NCBI RefSeq assembly: GCF_002929225.1
Contig: NZ_PISM01000022.1
Location: forward strand, 620,001-684,000
Direction of reading: 5' to 3'
Length of the DNA stretch: 64,000 nt
From: Stutzerimonas kunmingensis
Lineage (GTDB): Bacteria > Pseudomonadota > Gammaproteobacteria > Pseudomonadales > Pseudomonadaceae
The translations under genes were made by a program, and so were the position numbers. This document shows positions 17,804 through 25,087 of this stretch, in pieces. A model generated the notes under the pieces. The model was given only the letters and a program-made list of their open reading frames with translations, made no database searches and was not told the origin of the DNA. Within the stretch, counting starts at the first letter, position 1; every line of letters starts with the position of its first letter.

Positions 17804-18301
17804 TTACGGCCGCTCCAGCCGTTGTCGTGCCTTGGCCAGCTGGGCGATCACGGTGTTCACCGAGATGCCAAGGCGTCCGGCGATTTCCGCCTGGCTGAGA
17901 CCTTCCAGCCGGGCCAGTTCGAACACCTCGCGGCAACGCGGCGGCAGGTCATCGAGCTGGCGTAGCACGCATTGCAACGCGCAGTGCTTTTCAACCAGAG
18001 CGCAGGGGTCGGCCTGCACGGCTTCGATGAGTTCGAGCGGAGCTTCGTCTGATGCACCGAGCAAGGCGCGATGGCGCATGGCGTCGCGGAGCAGATTGGT
18101 GGCGATGCGAAAGAGATAGGCCTTGGGATTGTCGAGACGCTGCTCGGGCATGACCTGGGCGAGCTTCAGCCAGGCATCCTGCGCCAGGTCCTCGGCCAGC
18201 GCGCGGCAGCCGCCGAGGCGCGTGAGATGGGCGACCAGTTGCTGGCGATGATGGACGTAACACTGCAGGCAGGAATCGGAAATCTTGTTGTTGTCGCGCA
18301 T
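17804..18301 (-). CDS. ECF RNA polymerase sigma factor, FecI-like
   Basis: A 165-residue sigma-70 family ECF factor. Region 2 is LAEDLAQDAWLKLAQ...PKAYLFRIATNLLRDAMRHRALL. Region 4 is LDDLPPRCREVFELARLEGLSQAEIAGRLGISVNTVIAQLAKARQRL, a helix-turn-helix that reads the -35 element. It resembles iron-starvation sigma factors (FecI/PvdS type). It lies directly upstream of the siderophore operon, same strand. No fecR-like anti-sigma gene and no TonB-dependent receptor gene is adjacent, which makes it closer to PvdS-style control than to the usual FecI-FecR-FecA triplet. The start is near 18301 (MRDNNKISDSCLQ). Confidence 0.9.
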   Translation of the reverse strand: MRDNNKISDSCLQCYVHHRQQLVAHLTRLGGCRALAEDLAQDAWLKLAQVMPEQRLDNPKAYLFRIATNLLRDAMRHRALLGASDEAPLELIEAVQADPCALVEKHCALQCVLRQLDDLPPRCREVFELARLEGLSQAEIAGRLGISVNTVIAQLAKARQRLERP

Positions 18302-18341
18302 GGGAGCGTGCCACCGAGAGGGGCAACGAAACTATCCCAGA

Positions 18342-18356
18342 TGCGAACTATTCGCA
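18342..18356. promoter_or_regulatory. Palindrome upstream of the sigma factor gene
   Basis: TGCGAA-CTA-TTCGCA is a perfect 6+6 inverted repeat, centred 48 bp upstream of the sigma factor start. It is a candidate operator, possibly for Fur or another regulator. As a Fur site the match to consensus is poor. Confidence 0.35.
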
Positions 18357-18390
18357 ATTGCAGGCTTAATGCTGGCACGCCGATCAGTGC

Positions 18391-20781
18391 TTATCCGTCC
18401 AGCGGCAGCTGCAGGTTGATCGGTCGACCGTTCTGCTGCAGGCGGCACTGCGCTGCCGGCTGCGGCCGTGCGTAGTGGAATCCCTGCAAGCTGGGGCAGC
18501 CGTTGAGGCGCAGGAACGCCGCCTGGCGCTCGTTCTCCACGCCTTCGGCGACCACGTGCAGGCCGAGGTGGCTGGCCATGGTGAGGATGCCACGCACCAG
18601 TGCGACCGACTCTTCACTGTCCGGCAGGCCGTTGACGAATTCGCGGTCGATCTTGATGCCGTCGAAGCGAAAACGCTGCAGGTAGGTCAGCGAGGCATAG
18701 CCGGTACCGAAGTCATCGAGCAGCAGCGGCAGCCCGGCGGCCTTCAGGCGGGTGAGGGTCTGCTGGACATGCTCATCGGCTTCGAGCAGTGCGCTTTCGG
18801 TGATTTCCAGCTCCAGCATGCTCGCCGAGGCACCTTCTTCGTCGAGGATCGCCAGCAGGCTGCCGGCCAGGTCCGCCTGCCTGAAATCCAACGGCGACAG
18901 ATTGACCGCGATGCGCAGCATGTGCCCCGCCGCGTGCCAGCGACAAGCCTGGCGACAGGCTTCGCGGAACACCCAGCGCGTCGCCTCGATGATCATGCCG
19001 CTCTCTTCCAGCACCGGAATGAACACCCCGGGCGGCACCAGGCCGCGGTCCGGAGAAGCCCAGCGCAGCAGGGCCTCCATGACTTCCGGTTCACCCTGGG
19101 CGTTGACCTGCGGCTGGTAATGCAGCACGAACTCTTCGTGATCCAGCGCGCGCCGCAGTGCCTGTTCCAGTTCACGGCGGCTGGCGGCCGCGTCGCTGAG
19201 TGCTTCGTTGTAGATGACGGTGCGATTGCGTCCGGCATCCTTGGCCGCGTACAGCGCCAGGTCGACGCGCTTGAGCAGCTCGGTGGCGCTGTGCCGGCCG
19301 TCGCTGACCGCGATGCCGATGCTCGGGCTGACGAAGCACTCGTACTGACCGATGCGCACCGGCAGCTCGAAGCGGTCGATGATGACTTGCGACAGTTGTT
19401 CTGCACGCCGGGCATCGCTGCCGTCGAGCAACAGCATGAACTCGTCGCCGCCTGTGTGCGAAAGCAAGGATTTTTCCGGCATCAGCTGGCCGAGGCGATC
19501 GCCGATCTGTATAAGCAACTTGTCCCCTATTTCGTGGCCGAGGCTGTCGTTGATGCGCTTGAAGTGATCCAGGTCGAGGTAGAGCAGGCTCAACGGCAGG
19601 CGAGCTGCCAACAGCTGGTCGAGGCGCTGCATCAGGTAGTTGCGGTTGGCCAGCTGGGTCAGCGGATCGAAGTGGGCGAGAAAGCGCAGTCGTTGCTCGG
19701 CGCGCAGGCGGTCGCTGATATCGCGCAGCAGGACCAGGAAATGGCGCACGCCGTAGCGCTGGAAGGGCGTGCAGCTGATCTCCAGCGGAACGTCCTGACC
19801 GTTGCGGCGGCCGGTCAACTCCAGCGTCGTGTTCGCCGGCGTGCTGCGCAGGCGCGCGGTGGCATCGCTCTCTGCCAGGCGGTCGTCCGGCAGGTTGCCG
19901 ACGAGCTCCTCCGGCGTGCAGCCGAACAGGGCGGCAGCCGCTGGGTTGGCCTGCAGCACGCGCAGTTCGCGGTCGACAACCAGCATACCGATTGGCGCCG
20001 TGTCGACCAGGTCGCGCAGCAGCTGCTCGCTTTCGCTGAGGGCCAGCTGCCGCTCGTGCAGCTGGTTCATCATGCGACTGAGGGTGGCGGCGAGCCGGCC
20101 GATCTCATCGCGGCCGGCCACCGCCAGGGTCTGTGGTCGCTGGTCGATGGCGAACTGCCGTGCGGCCTGGTCGATGCGCGCCAGGCGGCGCGTCAGCAGG
20201 CGTCCGTAGATGCGGTTGAGGATCAGGCCGAGCAGCAGCAATAACGTCAGGGTCTGGGCCAGATAGAACCAGGCGTCACGTTTGGTCTGCGCGAGCATCG
20301 GCGTGAAGTCGTATTCGGCCAGCAGCGCTTCGCGCACCGGCGTGCCGTTCTGCGCGACGCGGTCCAGCGGGTAGATCGCCAGCTGTCGCGCGCCTTGGCC
20401 GGCCCAGGCGGGGCGACCGCTGTCGACACGGGCCTTGAGCGCGACGGCGTCGATCAGCTCGAGCCGCTCGGTTGTCAGGCCCAGGCGAGTGGTGGCGATT
20501 ATCTGCAGGTCAGGGCCGATCACCATCGCCCAGCGCACTCCCTCCAGGCTCGCCAGGTCGGCCAGCTCGGTCTCCAGTTCGGCGTTGCGCCCCAGCCGGC
20601 GATGGTCGCTCAGGCTGCTCTGCAGCAGGGCGAGGTGCTGCGCGGTGTGGTCGCGCCAGTCGGTAAGCGTTTCCTCGATCCGCGTCGGCAGGTGCCAGGT
20701 GGTCAGGAGCACCGTGAACATCAGGCCGAAGATGCCCAGCAGCAGGGGCAGCGATTTTCGCAGCGACAATCTTGTCAGCAT
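18391..20781 (-). CDS. Membrane PAS-GGDEF-EAL cyclic-di-GMP protein
   Basis: A 796-residue inner-membrane protein. Helix 1 spans about residues 10-30. A periplasmic part of about 140 residues follows to helix 2 (WFYLAQTLTLLLLLGLILN, about 170-190), then a HAMP-like region, a PAS domain (LLRDLVDTAPIGMLVVDRELRVLQANPAAAALFG), GGDEF (SHTGGDEFMLLL) and EAL. The EAL signature is MEALLRW with LELEITESALLE and LLLDDFGTGYASLTYLQRF, so the metal-binding residues of an active phosphodiesterase are present. GGDEF is intact, but the RxxD inhibitory site is missing. It overlaps the upstream binding-protein gene by 7 bp, so it probably senses that protein in the periplasm. Net activity cannot be predicted. 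Confidence 0.93.
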   Translation of the reverse strand: MLTRLSLRKSLPLLLGIFGLMFTVLLTTWHLPTRIEETLTDWRDHTAQHLALLQSSLSDHRRLGRNAELETELADLASLEGVRWAMVIGPDLQIIATTRLGLTTERLELIDAVALKARVDSGRPAWAGQGARQLAIYPLDRVAQNGTPVREALLAEYDFTPMLAQTKRDAWFYLAQTLTLLLLLGLILNRIYGRLLTRRLARIDQAARQFAIDQRPQTLAVAGRDEIGRLAATLSRMMNQLHERQLALSESEQLLRDLVDTAPIGMLVVDRELRVLQANPAAAALFGCTPEELVGNLPDDRLAESDATARLRSTPANTTLELTGRRNGQDVPLEISCTPFQRYGVRHFLVLLRDISDRLRAEQRLRFLAHFDPLTQLANRNYLMQRLDQLLAARLPLSLLYLDLDHFKRINDSLGHEIGDKLLIQIGDRLGQLMPEKSLLSHTGGDEFMLLLDGSDARRAEQLSQVIIDRFELPVRIGQYECFVSPSIGIAVSDGRHSATELLKRVDLALYAAKDAGRNRTVIYNEALSDAAASRRELEQALRRALDHEEFVLHYQPQVNAQGEPEVMEALLRWASPDRGLVPPGVFIPVLEESGMIIEATRWVFREACRQACRWHAAGHMLRIAVNLSPLDFRQADLAGSLLAILDEEGASASMLELEITESALLEADEHVQQTLTRLKAAGLPLLLDDFGTGYASLTYLQRFRFDGIKIDREFVNGLPDSEESVALVRGILTMASHLGLHVVAEGVENERQAAFLRLNGCPSLQGFHYARPQPAAQCRLQQNGRPINLQLPLDG

Positions 20782-21707
20782 TCGAGCACCTCACAGCGGG
20801 GGACCAGCCCCTCATGCCGGACGTTGTTCAGCAGTTGTCGTTCGCCCATGTACTGGTTCAGACGTTCGATGCTGCGGTGTAGCTGGCCGTCACGGAGCCA
20901 TTCGCGATTGACCGCGCGATCGCCCATGAGCAAGCCGTCCAGCGTGACCTGCAGCGCAGCGGGCGTCAGGCCCAGGCGTGCGAGCAGGTGTGGGTCGGTC
21001 TTGGCGCGCTGCTCCTGCCAGGCGCGCAAGGCGTCGAACCAGAGCGCTCTGAGGCGCCTGCGCTGCTCAGGATTGACCCGCTGGCGATCAACGACCAGAA
21101 CGTCGACGATCTCGCCCGGCAGTTGGCGGCTGTCGAAGATGCGGCGCGCGCCGCTGGCCTCCAGCGCTGGCCCTTCCGAGGCGAAGGTGATAACCGCATC
21201 GACACGGCCGGCGGCATACGCCTCGACCTGCTCATGAACCGGCAGGCTGACCACCTCCAGGTCTGCAATGGTCAGCTGCGCCTGATCAAGCACGCGGGAG
21301 AGGAAATAGGCACCGAGCGCAGTGTTCTCCACGCCGATTCGCCGGCCGCGCAGGTCGTCGACCGTGGCTATCGGGGCGCGGGCGAACAGGACGTCCGCGC
21401 CGGCGGAGACATTGGTGATCAGAATGATCTCCAGATTCAGATCGGCGCTGGCCTGCAGCAGCAGCGTTTCGTCCAGGGTCAGCATGGCGGCATCCAGCAT
21501 GCCATTGCGAAAGCCGCGCAGCACACCGGTGGTGGTCGGGTATTCGACCAGGCGAACACCGCTCGGGGCCGTCCATTGCAGCTCGTCCGCCAGATAGAAC
21601 GGTGCATAGCCGAGCCAGCGGTTACTGCCGACCCGGACGGAGTCCGGGTCGGGCTGGCAGCCGAGCAAGGCGATGAACATCAGCAATAGGATTGAGCCCC
21701 GGACCAT
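20775..21707 (-). CDS. NitT/TauT-type substrate-binding lipoprotein
   Basis: A 310-residue protein from an ATG at 21707, with GGAG about 9 bases upstream. MVRGSILLLMFIALLGCQPD is a lipoprotein signal peptide with Cys at residue 17. The mature protein resembles ABC transporter NitT/TauT/SsuA-type binding proteins: VRVGSNRWLGYAPFYLADEL, GMLDAAMLTLDETLLLQ, VDDLRGRRIGVENTALGAYFLSRVL, and YAAGRVDAVITFASEGPAL. No permease or ATPase genes are near. The stop codon overlaps the start of the GGDEF-EAL gene, so it is likely the periplasmic sensor half of a signalling pair. The ligand is unknown. Confidence 0.88.
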   Translation of the reverse strand: MVRGSILLLMFIALLGCQPDPDSVRVGSNRWLGYAPFYLADELQWTAPSGVRLVEYPTTTGVLRGFRNGMLDAAMLTLDETLLLQASADLNLEIILITNVSAGADVLFARAPIATVDDLRGRRIGVENTALGAYFLSRVLDQAQLTIADLEVVSLPVHEQVEAYAAGRVDAVITFASEGPALEASGARRIFDSRQLPGEIVDVLVVDRQRVNPEQRRRLRALWFDALRAWQEQRAKTDPHLLARLGLTPAALQVTLDGLLMGDRAVNREWLRDGQLHRSIERLNQYMGERQLLNNVRHEGLVPRCEVLEC

Positions 21708-21758
21708 GCGATCACTCCGTGATACCTGAATGCCACCATAGCGAAACCGTACGGTCAC

Positions 21759-21789
21759 GGGAATCCCTGCTAAAGCAGTGGGTATTCCC
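21759..21789. other. Interrupted inverted repeat in divergent intergenic region
   Basis: GGGAAT (21759-21764) pairs with ATTCCC (21784-21789). Inside it CTGC pairs with GCAG around TAAA. A palindrome ACCGTACGGT is at 21746-21755. Both lie between the two divergently transcribed signalling genes and could be operator sites. Confidence 0.35.
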
Positions 21790-21953
21790 ACCGAGTGCAG
21801 TAGAGACCTCGCCGTTGACGCGATGACCTGGGTTCGCAGTGCCTGCTGCGCGGGCGTGGCAGCTGAGCTGCGACAACGTGTCCGGCGGGCACAAGCGCGC
21901 GTCTGGTAGCTTCCAGAACAAGAACTTCGCGTAGGACGCGACGGAGCGGAAGC

Positions 21954-23438
21954 TTGAAACGCAAGGCAGGACTACTGGCGGCACTCATATTGACCCTGAC
22001 GCTGGTGCCAATGTGGGTCTTCGTTATCAATGAGATAAAGCACGAGCGCGTCCTCGCTACGGACGCCGCGCGCAACGACGCGATGAACCTGGCCACCGCC
22101 TTCGAGGCGCATGTGCACAGCGTGATAAGACTGATGGATACCGTGCTCCTAGATATGCGCGAAGACGTGCTGGAGCACGCCGACTTCGCCGGTTATGTGG
22201 ACGAGGAGCTGGCTGTCTATGGCAATTTCCTCACGCAACTGGCAGTGATCGACAAGGACGGCCGACTGGTTTTTTCCAACCTCGACGCGAATATCAAGCC
22301 TGTGGATCTGAGTGATCGCGAGCATTTCCGCGTACACCGCGACCACCCCGGGGAAGACCGCCTGTTCATCAGCAAGCCGGTGCTGGGCAGGGTGTCGAAA
22401 CAGTGGACCATCCAGTTCACTCGCCCCATTCACCAAGACGGTGAGTTCGCCGGCGTTCTGGTGCTCTCCATTCCCACCAGCTTCTTCGCTGACTACTACC
22501 AGCAGATAAACGTGGGTCCCAATGGCAGCATCGCGCTGGTTGGCACTGATCGCAGCTTGCGTGCCATTGCTGCGGGAGCGCCCGTCGTCGGTCGTTACGG
22601 GCGTTTCAAGGTGCCGGAAGACAAGCCCTATTTCGATCCGAATGCCCCTGCGCGCGGTTATTACGAAGGGGTGAGCGCGATCGATGGTGAGTATCGCCTG
22701 GGTGCCTACCGGCGGCTCGCCGATGATGGGGTCGTGGTCGTGGTGCTGTTGTCGCCGAAGGATTTCATGGCTGCGTTCGATGAGCGCCGGGAGCTGCTGA
22801 TTGCCTCGGCTGGCATCATCTCGCTGCTGCTGGCGGCGGTCGCGCTGCTGATATTTGTCCTGAGCAACCGCTATTTCCAGAGCACGGAAAAGCTGCGTCA
22901 GGCTCACGATCAACTGGCGCAGCTGGCCAATACCGATGTGCTGACGGGGGTGAGCAGCCGTCGATCGTTCCTGACCGGCCTGGAGGCCGAGCTTGCCCGG
23001 GCTCGCCGCCACGATGAAAGCCTCAGCCTGCTGATGCTCGACATCGACCACTTCAAACGCGTCAACGATGTGCACGGCCATCCGATCGGCGACGCGGTAC
23101 TCAAGCAGTTCACTGCGACATGCGCCAGCATGCTGCGCGCGCACGATCTGTTCGGCCGTCTCGGTGGAGAGGAGTTTGCAATTGCACTGCCGCATACAGA
23201 TCCCGACGGCGCACGCAGTGTGGCCGAGAAGATCCGCATGGCCATTGAGCAGGCGCCATTGACGACCGCAGCGGGCAACATCGAGATCACGGTTAGCATC
23301 GGCGTGGCCCAGACGCAGGCCGGGCAGCATGAGATCGATCAGTTGATCGCGTGGGCGGACAAGGCGCTCTATGACGCCAAGCACGGAGGTCGAAACCAGG
23401 TTCGCGTCGGCCGCCCGGAGGACGAAGCGGAAGGCTAA
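21954..23438 (+). CDS. Diguanylate cyclase with periplasmic dCACHE-type sensor
   Basis: A 494-residue protein with helix 1 at residues 5-25, then a periplasmic sensor of about 250 residues resembling dCACHE (LTQLAVIDKDGRLVFSNLD, VDLSDREHFRVHRDH, LFISKPVLGRVSKQWTIQFTRPI). Helix 2 is LLIASAGIISLLLAAVALLIFVL near 280-305, followed by a GGDEF domain. The catalytic motif is RLGGEEFAIALP and an RxxD inhibitory site (RAHD) stands five residues before it, so an active, product-inhibited cyclase making c-di-GMP is expected. It starts at a TTG with GGAG upstream. It is divergent from the binding-protein/GGDEF-EAL pair. It ends just before a two-way terminator. Confidence 0.93.
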   Translation: MKRKAGLLAALILTLTLVPMWVFVINEIKHERVLATDAARNDAMNLATAFEAHVHSVIRLMDTVLLDMREDVLEHADFAGYVDEELAVYGNFLTQLAVIDKDGRLVFSNLDANIKPVDLSDREHFRVHRDHPGEDRLFISKPVLGRVSKQWTIQFTRPIHQDGEFAGVLVLSIPTSFFADYYQQINVGPNGSIALVGTDRSLRAIAAGAPVVGRYGRFKVPEDKPYFDPNAPARGYYEGVSAIDGEYRLGAYRRLADDGVVVVVLLSPKDFMAAFDERRELLIASAGIISLLLAAVALLIFVLSNRYFQSTEKLRQAHDQLAQLANTDVLTGVSSRRSFLTGLEAELARARRHDESLSLLMLDIDHFKRVNDVHGHPIGDAVLKQFTATCASMLRAHDLFGRLGGEEFAIALPHTDPDGARSVAEKIRMAIEQAPLTTAAGNIEITVSIGVAQTQAGQHEIDQLIAWADKALYDAKHGGRNQVRVGRPEDEAEG

Positions 23439-23452
23439 ATCGCGGGCAATAA

Positions 23453-23477
23453 AAAAGCCGGCTTGTGGCCGGCTTTT
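23453..23477. terminator. Bidirectional terminator between the cyclase gene and ppa
   Basis: AAAAGCCGGC pairs with GCCGGCTTTT around TTGTG, with A-runs before and T-runs after. It lies between two convergent genes and can serve both. Confidence 0.85.
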
Positions 23478-23492
23478 CTTCAGTGCTTCGAC

Positions 23493-24020
23493 TTACTTCT
23501 GGTAAGCCTCGGCAGCTTTGATGATGGCGGCGCGGGCGGCGTCGGCGCCTTCCCAGCCTTCGACCTTGACCCACTTGCCCTTCTCGAGATCCTTGTAGTT
23601 CTCGAAGAAGTGCTTGATCTGCTCGATCAGCAGCGGCGGCAGATCGGTGTATTCCTTCACGTCCACGTACAGCTGGGTCAGCTTGTCGTGCGGAACGGCG
23701 ATCAGCTTGGCGTCGCCGCCGGCTTCGTCGGTCATGTTCAGTACGCCGACCGGACGGCAGCGGATGACCGAACCCGGGGCAACCGGGTAGGGGGTCACGA
23801 CCAGCACGTCGAGGGGGTCGCCGTCATCGGCCAGGGTGTGCGGAATGAAACCGTAGTTGGCCGGATAGAACATCGGGGTGGCCATGAAGCGGTCGACGAA
23901 CAGGCAGTCGGTGTCGTGATCGATCTCGTACTTGATCGGCGCGTGGTTGGCCGGGATCTCGATGGCGACGTAGATGTCGTTCGGCAGGTCTTTGCCAGCC
24001 GGGACTTTGCTGTAGCTCAT
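23493..24020 (-). CDS. ppa: Inorganic pyrophosphatase
   Basis: A 175-residue family I soluble pyrophosphatase that hydrolyses PPi to phosphate and drives biosynthesis. Visible are [48 protein letters not shown] with the metal-binding Asp cluster, [13 protein letters not shown], and [21 protein letters not shown]. Length and motifs match the bacterial hexameric enzyme. The ATG at 24020 ([13 protein letters not shown]) is the standard family start. A perfect -10 box lies about 55 bp upstream. Confidence 0.98.
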   Translation of the reverse strand: MSYSKVPAGKDLPNDIYVAIEIPANHAPIKYEIDHDTDCLFVDRFMATPMFYPANYGFIPHTLADDGDPLDVLVVTPYPVAPGSVIRCRPVGVLNMTDEAGGDAKLIAVPHDKLTQLYVDVKEYTDLPPLLIEQIKHFFENYKDLEKGKWVKVEGWEGADAARAAIIKAAEAYQK

Positions 24021-24075
24021 GAACGATGGGCTCCTGATCGGCCAGCGCGGCCTGGGGGCGGAAAAAGTGGGCGCG

Positions 24076-24081
24076 ATTATA
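24076..24081 (-). promoter_or_regulatory. -10 element of the ppa promoter
   Basis: The minus strand reads TATAAT here, 56 bp before the ppa start. The -35 region at 17-bp spacing (TGCATT) is weak. It is a likely but unproven sigma-70 promoter. Confidence 0.5.
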
Positions 24082-24126
24082 GGCGCAATGTCGCGTGCAA
24101 TGCACGCCGGCTTCGACGCGCCCGGC

Positions 24127-24939
24127 CTACGCAGGTTCCCGGTAATCGGGATGTTCGGCCTGCAGGCGTTGCAAGCGCGCCAGCGGGTCCTGCCGATAGA
24201 AGTCCGCCAGCTGCGCGTAGACCTCGGGAAAGGCCCGATGCAGCACGTCGGGCGCGCTGAAGAAATACTCGCTGGTAACGGCGAAGAACTCTGCCGGGCT
24301 CTCGGCGGCGTAGGGGTCGATCGGCGTCTCGGCATCCTGGTTGGCGTCGAGCATGCGGTCGAGCTGGTCGTAGGCGCGCTGCATGGCGCTGGCCCAGGCG
24401 TCGATGCCCATCTGCCGGTGCAGCGGCGGCAGGCCGTTGGCGTCGCCGTTGAGCATGTCCAGCTTGTGCGCCAGCTCGTGGATCACCAGGTTGTAGGCCT
24501 CCCAGCCGCCACTCTGCTGCACGCCAGGCCAGGCCAGGATCACCGGGCCCTGCAACCAGGCTTCGCCGCTGTGCTCGGCGTCCCATTCATGCTCGACGCC
24601 GGCGGCGTCGCGATGCTTCTGCGGGCTGAGGAAGTCGTCGGGGTAGATGACGATCTCGTGAAAGCCGCGATACCAGCCGAGATCGGCCAGGTGCAGCAGC
24701 GGCAATTGCGCCTGCAGCGCCAGGCGCAGGCGGTCCTGGGGTTGCAGCTCGACGCCCGCCAGCGGCGTCAGGCGCTTGTCGTGCAGAAACAGCACGGCGC
24801 GCTCACGCAGACGGCTCAACTCGTCCCCGCTCAGGCCATCGAGTATCGGCAGGCTGTCGAGCACCTGCTGCCACAGCTCAGGCGCGACCGGGTTGCGGGC
24901 AAGGATGCGTTTGCGCTGCCAGGCGCGGAAGGACCACAT
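24127..24939 (-). CDS. mtfA: Zinc peptidase / Mlc-titration factor MtfA
   Basis: A 270-residue M90-type protein. The zinc motif is [21 protein letters not shown] (HExxH), and the third ligand region [17 protein letters not shown] matches the MtfA family. The region [10 protein letters not shown]...[16 protein letters not shown] is also characteristic. In E. coli MtfA binds the glucose repressor Mlc and has aminopeptidase activity; a Mlc target in this organism is not shown. I chose the ATG at 24939 ([15 protein letters not shown]). The gene is on the same strand as ppa, 106 bp upstream of it. Confidence 0.93.
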   Translation of the reverse strand: MWSFRAWQRKRILARNPVAPELWQQVLDSLPILDGLSGDELSRLRERAVLFLHDKRLTPLAGVELQPQDRLRLALQAQLPLLHLADLGWYRGFHEIVIYPDDFLSPQKHRDAAGVEHEWDAEHSGEAWLQGPVILAWPGVQQSGGWEAYNLVIHELAHKLDMLNGDANGLPPLHRQMGIDAWASAMQRAYDQLDRMLDANQDAETPIDPYAAESPAEFFAVTSEYFFSAPDVLHRAFPEVYAQLADFYRQDPLARLQRLQAEHPDYREPA

Positions 24940-25087
24940 GGGCGGAGGCTCCAGCGAAGTGGGCGCCCACATTAAGCGTGGCTGCGGGATGCGACAAGCA
25001 GTGACGTACCGTCGGTCGGTGCGTCACGGGACTGTCAAGCGGGGCGGCTACATCAGGAGAACCACTCACTCGCAAGGAGACCCCGAG

